From positions 1 through 34,261 of the forward strand of contig CADCUB010000091.1 in assembly GCA_902805775.1 (NCBI GenBank): 34,261 nucleotides of DNA, in the 5' to 3' direction. Origin of the DNA: an uncultured Frankineae bacterium (GTDB lineage Bacteria > Actinomycetota > Actinomycetes > Mycobacteriales > SCTD01). The notes under the pieces were generated by a model. It did not search any database. It worked only from the letters and a program-made list of their open reading frames with translations, and was not told the DNA's origin. Positions 11,030-20,239 of this stretch are shown piece after piece; within the stretch, counting starts at the first letter, position 1, and every line of letters begins with the position of its first letter. A program made the translations under genes and the position numbers.

Positions 11030-11818
11030 ATGCAGTCCCACAACCCCGTGTTCTCGCGGAGCGAGCCGCTGGCCCGCAGCCTGCAGCAGGGGGTCGGCTT
11101 CCACACGCCGACCCCGTCCGCCGACCACCTGTCGGCGATGTACCGGACGCCGTCCGGCATGACCCTCGACGACGTGATCGTCAAGACCGGCCTGCTGCTC
11201 GGGACGATGGTCGTCACCGGTGCGGCTGCCTGGGTCCTCGACGTCGGCATGGGCATCGTCGCCCTCGCCGGCATCGTCGGCTTCGTCCTGGCGATGGTCA
11301 ACATCTTCAAGAAGCAGGTCAGCCCGCCGCTGGTCCTGGCCTACGCCGCGACCCAGGGCGTGTTCGTCGGCGGCATCAGCCACGTCTACGGCAACGCCTT
11401 CGGCGGCGGCATCGTCGTGCAGGCCGTGCTCGGCACCACCGCCGTCTTCGCCGCGGTCCTCGTCGGCTACAAGTCGGGGCGCCTGCGCGCGACTCCGAGG
11501 TTCCAGAAGGTCGTCACGCTCGGCCTGCTCGGCATGGTCGGCCTCGTGGTGCTCAACCTGCTGTTCGGCCTGTTCGGCGACGGTGACGCGCTGGGCATCC
11601 GCGGTGAGAACCTCGGGCTGTCGATCCTGGTCAGCGTCGGGCTCATCGTGTTCGGCGCGCTGACCTTCGTCATGGACTTCGACCAGGCCGACCGCATGGT
11701 CGCGGCCGGCGTGCCGGAGAAGGAGTCCTGGCGCGTGGCCTTCGGTCTCGTCGTGGGGCTGGTGTTCCTCTACCTGGAGATCCTGCGCCTGCTGTCCTAC
11801 CTGCAGGGTCGCGACTAG
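11030..11818 (+). CDS. Bax inhibitor-1/YccA family membrane protein
   Basis: A 262-residue protein starting at ATG 11030 with AGAGGAG upstream. After a polar N-terminus (SNPVF-like start, then MTLDDVIVKTG at about residues 43-53) there are seven hydrophobic segments, beginning LLLGTMVVTGAAAWVL and ending VAFGLVVGLVFLYLEILRLL. The late MDFDQADRMV stretch with paired acids fits the di-aspartyl region of the TMBIM/YccA superfamily. Members are proposed to leak Ca2+ or protons or to shield membrane proteases. The function in actinobacteria is unknown. It stands alone, between the tRNA and a strong terminator-type hairpin, and so is probably monocistronic. Confidence 0.85.
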   Translation: MQSHNPVFSRSEPLARSLQQGVGFHTPTPSADHLSAMYRTPSGMTLDDVIVKTGLLLGTMVVTGAAAWVLDVGMGIVALAGIVGFVLAMVNIFKKQVSPPLVLAYAATQGVFVGGISHVYGNAFGGGIVVQAVLGTTAVFAAVLVGYKSGRLRATPRFQKVVTLGLLGMVGLVVLNLLFGLFGDGDALGIRGENLGLSILVSVGLIVFGALTFVMDFDQADRMVAAGVPEKESWRVAFGLVVGLVFLYLEILRLLSYLQGRD

Positions 11819-11837
11819 CCGCACGGCTCGCTCGTCC

Positions 11838-11871
11838 GACGGGCCGTCACCCTCCGGGGTGGCGGCCCGTC
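11838..11871 (+). terminator. Strong stem-loop after the YccA-family gene
   Basis: A 15-bp stem (11838-11852 with 11857-11871, one G-T pair) and a TCCG loop lie 20 bases after the stop codon. There is no T-tract, as is common for actinobacterial terminators. Confidence 0.75.
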
Positions 11872-11901
11872 CGCGTGTCCGGCCCTCGCCTCGGCCGCCG
11901 C

Positions 11902-11907
11902 TACGCT
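11902..11907 (+). promoter_or_regulatory. Candidate -10, leaderless start of the small protein
   Basis: TACGCT is followed by 6 nt and GTG 11914. Confidence 0.5.
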
Positions 11908-11913
11908 GCCGCG

Positions 11914-12357
11914 GTGGAGGCGGAGCCGCGGGACCGCGACGCACCGCCGCCCGGGCCCACCGCGCTGCTGCGGCGCGAGAGCCGGTCGCTGGTGCAGCGG
12001 CTGCGGCTGTGGACACCCGCTCGCTACGCGGCGGCAGCGCCGCCGTGGGGCTCGCGGGCCGACCTCGTCGCGCACCTGGTCCAGGCGTGCGCCGACGCCG
12101 CCGCGGACAGCGAGGCGGTCCCGCGACGGCGGGTGCCCCGCCTGGACAGCGACCTGGCGCTGGCCGACCAGCTGGCCGTCACCAGTGACGACCTCGTCCG
12201 TGCCGGACCCGGCGACGACCTCGCCCGCGCCGTGACGGCGCACCTGCTGCTGCACCGCCTCGAGCTGCTCGGCGAGGACGTGCCGGCGTCCCTCGCCGCC
12301 GGGCTCGGCGTGCCGGACGTGGCCGCCGCCGGACGGGACGCCTGCATGGGCTGCTGA
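11914..12357 (+). CDS. Hypothetical protein, 147 residues
   Basis: I do not recognise the family. GTG 11914 is chosen over an in-frame GTG at 11875 because the latter would lie upstream of the -10-like TACGCT. The product is soluble, rich in Ala, Arg, Leu and Asp, and predicted mostly helical (RESRSLVQRLRLWTPARY, then LVAHLVQACADAAADSEAV and further amphipathic helices). It ends DACMGC, a C-x-x-C pair close to the C-terminus that could bind metal or form a disulfide. It converges with the thiolase gene, 33 bases apart; that gap contains three TGCGCC-type hexamers in tandem and no clear terminator. Confidence 0.7.
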   Translation: MEAEPRDRDAPPPGPTALLRRESRSLVQRLRLWTPARYAAAAPPWGSRADLVAHLVQACADAAADSEAVPRRRVPRLDSDLALADQLAVTSDDLVRAGPGDDLARAVTAHLLLHRLELLGEDVPASLAAGLGVPDVAAAGRDACMGC

Positions 12358-12390
12358 CCTGCGCCTGCGCCTGCGCGAAGAGCCGTACAC

Positions 12391-13617
12391 CTAGCTCAGT
12401 CGCTCGACCACCATCGCCATGCCCATGCCGCCGCCGACGCACATGGTCTCGAGCCCGAAGGTCTTGTCGGCGCTCTGCAGGCCGTTGAGCAGGGTGCCGG
12501 TGATGCGCGCGCCGGTCGAGCCGAACGGGTGGCCCAGCGCGATGGCTCCGCCGTTGACGTTGAGCTTGTCCAGGGGGATGCCCAGGTCGCGGTAGCTGGG
12601 GATCACCTGCGCGGCGAAGGCCTCGTTGATCTCGAACAGGTCGATGTCGTCGATGCCCATGCCGGCCAGCGCCAGCGCCTTGCGGGTGGCCTCGACCGGT
12701 CCGAGGCCCATGATCTCCGGGGACAGGCCGGTCACGGCGGTCGAGACGATGCGCGCGAGCGGGGTGATGCCGAGCTCGCTCGCCTTGCGGTCGCTCATGA
12801 CGACGACGGCCGACGCCCCGTCGTTGAGCGGGCAGGCGTTGCCGGCGGTGACCAGGCCGTCCGGGCGGAAGACCGGCTTGAGGCCGGACATGCCCTCGAC
12901 GGTGACGCCGGGCCGCGGGCCGTCGTCGGTGCTCACGACCGTGCCGTCCGGCGTGGTGATGGGGGTGATCTCGCGCTCGAAGAAGCCGTTGGCGATGGCC
13001 TTCTCGGCGAGGTTCTGCGAGCGGGCCGCGAACTCGTCCATCTCGGCGCGGGTGACGCCCTTGAGCCGGGCGAGGTTCTCCGCCGTCTGGCCCATGGCGA
13101 TGTAGACGTCGGGCAGCTGTCCGCTCTCGCGCGGGTCGGTCCAGCCGTCGACGCCGCCCTCGGCGGTGCGCGCCGTGCGGGCCTGCGCCTCGTCGTAGAT
13201 CGGGTTGGTGAGCTTCTGCCCGCCGATCATGTCGCTGTTGCCCACCACGAAGCGGCTGACCGTCTCGACGCCGGCGGAGACGAACACCTCGCCCTCGCCC
13301 GCGCGGATCGCGTGCAGGGCCATGCGGGTCGTCTGCAGCGAGGACGAGCAGTAGCGGGTGATCGTCGCACCCGGCAGGAAGTCGTAGCCCAGGTTGACCG
13401 CGACGACGCGGCCCATGTTCATGCCCTGCTCGCCGCCCGGCAGGCCGCAGCCCAGCAGGAGGTCGTCGATGTCGGTGGGGTCCAGCGCCGGGACCTTGTC
13501 CAGCGCCGCCCGCACCACCGTGGTGGCCAGGTCGTCGGGGCGGACGTCCTTGAGCGAGCCCTTGAACGCGCGGCCGATGGGCGAGCGCGCGGTCGCGACG
13601 ATGACGGCTTCAGGCAC
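12391..13617 (-). CDS. Thiolase (acetyl-CoA C-acyltransferase)
   Basis: A 408-residue thiolase, usual length, starting at GTG 13617 with AGGAG upstream. The catalytic residues are in place: nucleophile Cys90 in TRYCSSSLQ, His363 in IALGHPFGSTG and Cys393 in ETMCVGGGMG. NEAFAAQVIPSY supplies the conserved NEAF block. It should either cleave 3-ketoacyl-CoA in beta-oxidation or condense two acetyl-CoA. The loop region and the start PEAVIVATARSPIGRAFKG look like FadA-type degradative thiolases of actinobacteria, so fatty-acid breakdown is my preference. No other beta-oxidation gene is adjacent. Confidence 0.93.
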   Translation of the reverse strand: MPEAVIVATARSPIGRAFKGSLKDVRPDDLATTVVRAALDKVPALDPTDIDDLLLGCGLPGGEQGMNMGRVVAVNLGYDFLPGATITRYCSSSLQTTRMALHAIRAGEGEVFVSAGVETVSRFVVGNSDMIGGQKLTNPIYDEAQARTARTAEGGVDGWTDPRESGQLPDVYIAMGQTAENLARLKGVTRAEMDEFAARSQNLAEKAIANGFFEREITPITTPDGTVVSTDDGPRPGVTVEGMSGLKPVFRPDGLVTAGNACPLNDGASAVVVMSDRKASELGITPLARIVSTAVTGLSPEIMGLGPVEATRKALALAGMGIDDIDLFEINEAFAAQVIPSYRDLGIPLDKLNVNGGAIALGHPFGSTGARITGTLLNGLQSADKTFGLETMCVGGGMGMAMVVERLS

Positions 13618-13662
13618 GGGAGCTCCTCGGTCTGGCGGCTGCGCCGGTGGCGTGGTGCTCGG

Positions 13663-13668
13663 AGCGTA
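13663..13668 (-). promoter_or_regulatory. Candidate -10 of the thiolase gene
   Basis: TACGCT on the minus strand, 45 nt upstream of the GTG, gives a leader of about 38 nt with an AGGAG ribosome binding site. Confidence 0.4.
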
Positions 13669-13689
13669 CGACCCGGACCGAACGTCGTT

Positions 13690-14742
13690 CTAGTGAGCCG
13701 CGTCACCCGGCGGCAGGTCGCCCAGCTCCTCGGCGAGCTCGGCCGCGGCCGTCGGACCGGCCGGTGCCCCCTTGCTGACCAGCGGGAGGCGTCGCCGCAG
13801 CAGCGCCAGGCGCCCGGTGGCGGGCTGCTCGGGCAGCGGGTCGACCTCGACGCCCGGCTCGCGGGAGGCGACGCGCGCGGCCAGCTCGACGTCCTGCACC
13901 GAGTCGCTGACGGCGGTGCTGACCGGCATGTCGGCGCCCAGGCTGCGCAGCAGGGCCGGCAGCAGGGCGTCGACCACGCGCCCGTAGCCCGCCGGCGAGG
14001 GGTGGAAGCGGTCGTCGCTCCACAGGTGCGGCTTCTGGCTGAACTCGCGGCCGAGCAGGTCCCCGAGCGAGACGGCCGAGCCGTCCGCCTCGACCGTCGC
14101 GACGGTCTGGGCGGCGGCGAGCCGGCGGGAGACCGACGCGGCCACGGTGCGCAGCGGCTGCATCAGCGGCTTGACCGAGCCGAGGTCGGGAGTGGTGCCG
14201 ACGACCACGACGGCGCCCGCCTCGCGCAGCGTCTGCACCGCCCGGCGCAGGTCGCGCACGGCCGAGGCGATCGGCACCCGGTGGGTGACGTCGTTGGCGC
14301 CGATGATGATGACGGCCGCGTCGACGCGGCGGTGCAGCACCTGAGCGACCTGCACCTCGAGGTCCGCCGAACGGGCGCCGACCTTGGCGACGACCTCGAG
14401 CTCGACCCGGCGCCGGAGGTCGCGCGCCACGGCGCCCGCGAGCAGCGCTCCGGGCGTCTGGTCGGCCCGCTGGCAGCCCAGGCCGGCCGCGGCCGAGTCG
14501 CCGAGCACCACGAGGTGCAGCGGCTCCTGACCGCGCCTGCCCCGGCCGTACGAGCCGCCGGCCCGCGGCGCCGAGGTGCGGGGGATGCCGATCGTCTTGC
14601 GGGCGAGCTTGGCCTCCGCGACGAGCAGGCCGTACGCCACCGCCGCCGCGCTGACGGACGTGCCGCCGCCGTACGCCGCCCGCAGCGCCAGGGTGCGCGC
14701 GCGTCGCCCGGGCCGGGGGAGCGTGGGGACGGGCGGCCTCAC
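13690..14742 (-). CDS. SGNH/GDSL hydrolase family protein
   Basis: A 350-residue protein. GTG 14742 is the first sensible start; the open frame continues further but overlaps the cbs gene. Blocks of the SGNH fold are VVLGDSAAAGLG (nucleophile Ser83), AKVGARSADL (Gly), IIIGANDVTH (Asn) and DDRFHPSPAGY (Asp/His). A hydrophobic stretch at about residues 30-45 (SVSAAAVAYGLLVAEA) may be a membrane anchor or signal. Enzymes of the family are esterases, lipases or carbohydrate O-deacetylases; substrate unknown. The last 60 residues after the catalytic domain are polar and variable. It is divergent from cbs, with a 136-bp shared control region. Confidence 0.85.
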   Translation of the reverse strand: MRPPVPTLPRPGRRARTLALRAAYGGGTSVSAAAVAYGLLVAEAKLARKTIGIPRTSAPRAGGSYGRGRRGQEPLHLVVLGDSAAAGLGCQRADQTPGALLAGAVARDLRRRVELEVVAKVGARSADLEVQVAQVLHRRVDAAVIIIGANDVTHRVPIASAVRDLRRAVQTLREAGAVVVVGTTPDLGSVKPLMQPLRTVAASVSRRLAAAQTVATVEADGSAVSLGDLLGREFSQKPHLWSDDRFHPSPAGYGRVVDALLPALLRSLGADMPVSTAVSDSVQDVELAARVASREPGVEVDPLPEQPATGRLALLRRRLPLVSKGAPAGPTAAAELAEELGDLPPGDAAH

Positions 14743-14793
14743 ACGACCTGCCCGGCGGACACGGCGCGCACGGCTCGGCGACTCCTCTCCCGC

Positions 14794-14813
14794 GTCCCGC
14801 GACAGGGCGGGAC
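14794..14813. repeat. Inverted repeat in the SGNH/cbs divergent region
   Basis: GTCCCGC and GCGGGAC are separated by 6 nt. The repeat lies at the likely start of the SGNH transcript and could be an operator or a 5' leader hairpin. Confidence 0.4.
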
Positions 14814-14820
14814 CAGGCCC

Positions 14821-14826
14821 AACGTA
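14821..14826 (-). promoter_or_regulatory. Candidate -10 of the SGNH hydrolase gene
   Basis: TACGTT on the minus strand, giving a start near 14814 and a leader of about 70 nt. Confidence 0.35.
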
Positions 14827-14838
14827 CCTGCGCGGTCG

Positions 14839-14844
14839 TAGGCT
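14839..14844 (+). promoter_or_regulatory. Candidate -10 of cbs
   Basis: TAGGCT lies 34 nt before the cbs GTG, whose ribosome binding site is GGAAGG. It is only 12 bp from the divergent SGNH -10, so the two promoters may compete. Confidence 0.45.
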
Positions 14845-14878
14845 GCTCAGGCGCTCGTCCCCCGTCGGAAGGCTCCCC

Positions 14879-16247
<1,369 letters not shown>

Positions 16248-16261
<14 letters not shown>

Positions 16262-17192
16262 CCGCGTCCCGGGACCGCCACCAGGCCACCGTGTCGGCGA
16301 GCGTGCGCTCCCAGGGCGTCGCCTCCAGCCCGAACGTCTGCGTCACCGCGCTGCTGTCCAGGACGTACGGCCGGGTGAACTGGTAGCGCGTCTCCTCGAG
16401 CTCGCGCAGCATCGGCGAGAACAGGCCGGCGGCGCGCAGCGCGAGGTGCGGCAGCTGCGTCACGCGCACGGGCGGCACGCCCGCCGCGCGGCACAGGCCC
16501 TCGACCGCCTGCCGGTACGTGACCGGCGGCGCCGTCGGCACGTGCCACGCCCGGCCCCACGCGCGCTCGTCGGCGCCCAGCACCTGGAGCGTGCGCGCGA
16601 CGTCCGCGACGGCGCTCCAGCTGTGCGGCTGGTCGGGCGGGGCGATGTGCTGGACCGCCTTGCCGGCGAGCAGCCGCGGCACGGCCCGCTCGCCGAGGTA
16701 GCCGTTCGCGACCACCCGCGGGCCCACGAAGTCGGAGGCGCGCGCCTCGGTCATGCGCAGCACGCCGGCGCGGTGGCGGGCGAGCGCCCGCTCCCACATC
16801 GCCACCCGGACGCGTCCCTTGGTGCCGGGCGCGGCGAGCGGGAGGTCCTCGGTCATGGGCCGGTCGACCGGCCCGTAGACGTAGAGGTTGCCCATGACGA
16901 CGAGCACGGCGCCGGTGGCCTCGGCGGCGGCGAGCAGGGCGTCCGCGACGGGCGGCCACTGCTCGACCCAGCGGGTGTACGGCGGGTTGGCGCAGTTGTA
17001 GAGGACGTCGGCCCCTCGGGTGGCAGCGGTGAGCGCCGCGGCGTCGCCGGCGTCGAGGGCGACGTGCTGCACCCGGTCGGTCGACGTGCCGCCGGAGCGG
17101 GACAGGACCCGTACGTCGTGGCCGTCCGCCACGAGGCGGTCGGTGAGGGTGCTGCCGACGGGGCCCTTGCCCAGGACGACGTGGAGGGACAT
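16248..17192 (-). CDS. NAD(P)-binding Rossmann/epimerase-type protein
   Basis: A 314-residue extended short-chain dehydrogenase/epimerase-like protein starting at ATG 17192, with GAGGAG 8 nt upstream. The N-terminus MSLHVVLGKGPVGSTLTDRL is a GxGxxG dinucleotide loop; DVLYNCANPPY and VVMGNLYVYGP occupy the places of the usual NAD and catalytic-Tyr blocks, although the YxxxK pair is not clear. The closest type is NAD-dependent epimerase/dehydratase or NmrA-like reductase; the substrate is unknown. It is divergent from a TetR gene and the space between them holds palindromes, so it is the probable repression target. Confidence 0.8.
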
Positions 17193-17211
17193 GGGGTACT
17201 CCTCACTGAGT

Positions 17212-17226
17212 GAGAGCGGTGCTCTC
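17212..17226. promoter_or_regulatory. TetR operator candidate 1
   Basis: GAGAGC-GGT-GCTCTC, a perfect 6-bp inverted repeat with a 3-bp spacer, 20 bp upstream of the epimerase ATG. Half sites of the same type also occur at 17246-17254 and 17292-17301. Confidence 0.6.
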
Positions 17227-17264
17227 GGTCATGAGCACTGTGCACCCGAGAGCCGTGGCACGTC

Positions 17265-17279
17265 AAGAGCACCGCTCTC
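17265..17279. promoter_or_regulatory. TetR operator candidate 2
   Basis: AAGAGCACCGCTCTC is the reverse complement of candidate 1 with one mismatch. It overlaps a TTGACG -35-like hexamer for the epimerase gene on the minus strand (17261-17266), so occupation should block that promoter. Confidence 0.6.
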
Positions 17280-17309
17280 GTCATGCGCTCAGCGCTCTCG
17301 GTGGTGTGC

Positions 17310-17315
17310 CATGCT
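17310..17315 (+). promoter_or_regulatory. Candidate -10 of the TetR gene (leaderless)
   Basis: CATGCT is followed by 6 nt and ATG 17322. It lies just after the operator half site at 17292-17301, which fits autoregulation. Confidence 0.45.
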
Positions 17316-17321
17316 CTGGAC

Positions 17322-18038
17322 ATGTCGGTCGTCAAGGACGCACGTGCACGGGCGCGCGCCGAGGTCGTCGTCGCGATCAAGGCGACGGCAGCCCAGCACC
17401 TCGCGCAGACCGGTGCCGCAGGCCTGTCGCTGCGGGCCGTCGCCCGCGACCTGGGGCTGGTGTCGTCGGCGCTCTACCGCTACTTCCCGAGCCGCGACGC
17501 CCTGCTGACGGCGCTCATCGTCGACGCCTACGACGCCGTCGGCGAGGTCGCCGAGCGGGCCGATGCGGCCGCCCTCGCCGCGGGCGCCGACCCGGGGGCC
17601 CGCTGGCTCGAGGTCTGCCGCGCCGTGCGCGGCTGGGCGCGTGCGTCGCCGCACGAGTACGCGCTGGTCTACGGCACGCCCGTCCCCGGCTACAGCGCCC
17701 CCCACGACACGGTCGAGGCCGCCGTGCGCCTGAGCCGCGTCATGGCGGCGGTCGTCACGGCTGCCGCGGCCGACGGCAGCCTGCGCCCGCCGCAGCGCCC
17801 GCTGCCCGGTCCGACGCTCGTGACCGACGCGGTGGCGGCCGTCGCCGGCGGTGCTCCCCCGCCGCCGTACGAGGACCTGCTCGAGCGCTCCCTCGTCCTG
17901 CTGACCGCGCTCATCGGGACGACGAGCTACCTGCAGTTCGGCCACCTGCACCTGGCGCTGGTCGACGACGACGCGTGGTTCGACCGTGCCATGGCCGTCG
18001 CCGCCGAGGGCGTCGGGCTCGTCCTGCCGCTCGACTGA
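17322..18038 (+). CDS. TetR/AcrR family transcriptional regulator
   Basis: A 238-residue regulator. ATG 17322 is preferred to an upstream in-frame ATG at 17283 because of the -10 hexamer between them. The DNA-binding helix-turn-helix spans about residues 33-63: GAAGLSLRAVARDLGLVSSA then LYRYFPSRDALL, the canonical TetR pattern. The rest is the helical ligand-binding and dimerisation part, including a C-terminal domain of the WHG type (WARASPHEYALVYGTPVPGY). It probably represses itself and the divergent epimerase gene, with release by an unknown small molecule. Confidence 0.92.
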   Translation: MSVVKDARARARAEVVVAIKATAAQHLAQTGAAGLSLRAVARDLGLVSSALYRYFPSRDALLTALIVDAYDAVGEVAERADAAALAAGADPGARWLEVCRAVRGWARASPHEYALVYGTPVPGYSAPHDTVEAAVRLSRVMAAVVTAAAADGSLRPPQRPLPGPTLVTDAVAAVAGGAPPPPYEDLLERSLVLLTALIGTTSYLQFGHLHLALVDDDAWFDRAMAVAAEGVGLVLPLD

Positions 18039-18063
18039 CGGTCGAGCCGCCCGGGGGGAGTCG

Positions 18064-18069
18064 TACGGT
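18064..18069 (+). promoter_or_regulatory. Candidate -10 of the cystathionine gamma-synthase gene
   Basis: TACGGT with a 7-nt spacer before ATG 18077; leaderless arrangement. Confidence 0.5.
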
Positions 18070-18076
18070 CTTGGGC

Positions 18077-19324
18077 ATGGACGAGAGCGACCGGACCGCA
18101 GCCCACATCGCCGCCGCCGGCAGCCACGACTTCGGCAGCGAGGTGCACGGCGACACCTCCACCGACCGGTGGGCCGGCGCCGGCTACGGCTTCGAGACGC
18201 TCGCGATCCACGCCGGCCAGGACCCCGACCCGACGACGGGCGCGGTCATCGTGCCGATCTACCAGACCTCCACCTACGTGCAGTCGGAGGTGGGCAGGCA
18301 CCAGGGCTACGAGTACTCCCGCAGCGGCAACCCGACGCGCACCGCGCTCGAGACCTGCCTCGCGGCGCTCGAAGGCGGCCGCACCGGCCTGGCGTTCGCG
18401 AGCGGCCTGGCCGCCGAGGACTGCCTGCTGCGCACCGTCACCGCCCCGGGCGGCCACGTGGTCATCCCGGACGACGCCTACGGCGGCACCGGGCGGCTGT
18501 TCGCCAAGGTGCTCGAGCGGTGGGGCGTCGCGCACACGCCCGTGCCGCTCGACGACCTCGACGCCGTGCGCGCCGCCGTCCGTCCCGGCACGACCTCGCT
18601 GCTGTGGTGCGAGACCCCGACCAACCCGCTGCTGGGCATCGCCGACATCGCGGCGCTGGCGCAGATCGCGCACGAGGCCGGCGCCCGGCTCGTCGTCGAC
18701 AACACCTTCGCGAGCCCCTACCTGCAGCAGCCGCTGGCGCTCGGTGCCGACATCGTCCTGCACTCGACGACGAAGTACCTCGGCGGGCACTCCGACGTCG
18801 TCGGCGGGGCGCTCGTCGTGCAGGACGCGACCCTCGGCGAGGAGCTCGCCTACCACCAGAACGCGCTCGGCGGCGTCCCCGGCGCGTTCGACAGCTGGCT
18901 GGTGCTGCGCGGCGCGAAGACGCTCGGTGTGCGCATGGACCGCCACTGCGCCAACGCCGAGCGCGTGGTGGCGCTGCTGCAGGCGAGCCCCGAGGTGTCG
19001 GCCGTCCTCTACCCGGGCCTGCCGGAGCACCCCGGGCACGAGGTGGCGGCCAAGCAGATGCGCGCGCCCGGCGGCATGGTGAGCTTCCGGCTCGCCGGCG
19101 GCGAGGCCGCCGCGCTGGAGGTCTGCAGGCGCACGCGCGTGTTCACCCTGGCCGAGTCGCTCGGCGGCGTCGAGTCGCTCATCGAGCACCCCGGCCGCAT
19201 GACCCACGCGTCGGTGGCCGGCTCGGCCCTGCAGGTGCCGGACGACCTGGTGCGCCTGTCGGTCGGCATCGAGACCGCCGACGACCTGGTCGCCGACCTC
19301 GAGCAGGCCCTGGCGCACCTGTGA
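18077..19324 (+). CDS. metB: Cystathionine gamma-synthase
   Basis: A 415-residue Cys/Met-metabolism PLP enzyme. ATG 18077 is chosen on the -10 spacing; this adds about 25-30 residues before the conserved core, which starts at GFETLAIHAGQDPDPTTGA. Key blocks are VPIYQTSTYVQ, YEYSRSGNPTRTALE, ALEGGRTGLAFASGLAAEDC, ETPTNPLLGIADI, VVDNTFASPYLQQPL and HSTTKYLGGHSD with the PLP lysine at residue 233. The GVESLIEHPGRMTHASV block near the end is the substrate region. It makes cystathionine from O-acyl-homoserine and cysteine, and many relatives also have cystathionine gamma-lyase activity, so direction of flux with the nearby Cbs is open. Confidence 0.92.
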   Translation: MDESDRTAAHIAAAGSHDFGSEVHGDTSTDRWAGAGYGFETLAIHAGQDPDPTTGAVIVPIYQTSTYVQSEVGRHQGYEYSRSGNPTRTALETCLAALEGGRTGLAFASGLAAEDCLLRTVTAPGGHVVIPDDAYGGTGRLFAKVLERWGVAHTPVPLDDLDAVRAAVRPGTTSLLWCETPTNPLLGIADIAALAQIAHEAGARLVVDNTFASPYLQQPLALGADIVLHSTTKYLGGHSDVVGGALVVQDATLGEELAYHQNALGGVPGAFDSWLVLRGAKTLGVRMDRHCANAERVVALLQASPEVSAVLYPGLPEHPGHEVAAKQMRAPGGMVSFRLAGGEAAALEVCRRTRVFTLAESLGGVESLIEHPGRMTHASVAGSALQVPDDLVRLSVGIETADDLVADLEQALAHL

Positions 19325-19357
19325 GCGGCGCGGGTGGCGACGCCCGGGGGTGACCCG

Positions 19358-19363
19358 TACGTT
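19358..19363 (+). promoter_or_regulatory. Candidate -10 of the glycan/YcaO operon
   Basis: TACGTT followed by 6 nt and GTG 19370. This would be the only promoter I can see for the four plus-strand genes 19370-23893. Confidence 0.5.
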
Positions 19364-19369
19364 CGGCGC

Positions 19370-20239
19370 GTGGTCGACACGGAGCCCTCGGCGGCACGCG
19401 AGCGCCTCGTCCAGCTGCGCGCCGAGATCGGCGCGCTGCACCGGACGGCCGCGCAGGCGACGACCACGGCCCACTGGGCGCAGGGGCGACGGCGCCTGCG
19501 CGAAGCGGTGCTCGCCGACGACCCGCAGGTGTTCCTCACCTGGCCGGTCATCCGCGACACGATGCTGGTCGCCGGCGAGCGGCACGCCTACCTGGCGGCC
19601 GAGCTGGCGGCGCTGCAGGCGCAGGACGACTGGTCGAGCCGGTGGCGCTCCGCCTGCGAGGACGACGGGACCGGCGCGCCGCCGCCCCTGCCCGGCCTGC
19701 CGGGCGGCAGCGGCAACCGGCTGCACCACGCCTACCAGTTCCTGCAGCTCGAGCGGGCCGGCGGCGGGTCGGTGCGGGACTACCGGGGGGTCGTCGAGTT
19801 CGGCGGAGGCTACGGAGCGCTGTGCGCGGTCGCGCACCGGCTCGGGTTCACCGGGGACTACCTGCTGTTCGACCTGCCGGAGTGGTCGGCGCTGCAGCGC
19901 TGGTACCTCGGGGAGATCGGCCTGCCGGCCGGGGACGGCTCCCGGGTGCGCGTCTCGAGCACCGAGGACGACGTCGTGGCGGCCCGGACCGCCCCGGGCA
20001 CCCTGTTCGTCGCGATGTGGTCGTTGTCGGAGACGCCGCTGGAGCTGCGGGACCGCGTCCTGCCCGGCGACGACCGGTACGCCGGCTACCTGTTCGGCTA
20101 CCAGGCGCAGTTCGAGGGCATCGACAACCTCGCCTGGTTCGCGCAGCTCCGGCAGGACCGGCCGGACGTCGAGTGGTCCGGCGGCGAGCCCGAGGAGGGG
20201 TCGGGCAACCGCTACCTCGTCGGGCGCCGGCGGGCGTGA
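19370..20239 (+). CDS. Putative sugar O-methyltransferase (SAM-dependent)
   Basis: A 289-residue protein; GTG 19370 is preferred over GTG 19334 because of the -10 spacing. A helical N-terminal half (about 1-130) precedes a Rossmann methyltransferase core: YRGVVEFGGGYGALCAVAHR is motif I (SAM binding) near residue 140, followed by DYLLFDLPEWSALQRWYL and later TLFVAMWSLSETPLELRDRV. The GGGYG then DLPE pattern is that of the putative sugar O-methyltransferase family, often found in capsule and O-antigen clusters. It is first in an operon: its stop overlaps the GT61 start (GTGA). The call is by motif and context; the acceptor sugar is unknown. Confidence 0.65.
   Translation: MVDTEPSAARERLVQLRAEIGALHRTAAQATTTAHWAQGRRRLREAVLADDPQVFLTWPVIRDTMLVAGERHAYLAAELAALQAQDDWSSRWRSACEDDGTGAPPPLPGLPGGSGNRLHHAYQFLQLERAGGGSVRDYRGVVEFGGGYGALCAVAHRLGFTGDYLLFDLPEWSALQRWYLGEIGLPAGDGSRVRVSSTEDDVVAARTAPGTLFVAMWSLSETPLELRDRVLPGDDRYAGYLFGYQAQFEGIDNLAWFAQLRQDRPDVEWSGGEPEEGSGNRYLVGRRRA

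Noticed and set aside
12358..12390. Tandem TGCGCC hexamers between convergent genes as a repeat element
   Set aside because: Only three short imperfect copies in GC-rich DNA; no structure beyond chance is evident.
12529..14841. Plus-strand open frame of 770 codons opposite the thiolase and SGNH genes
   Set aside because: It is antisense to two well-supported minus-strand genes and has no recognisable domain.
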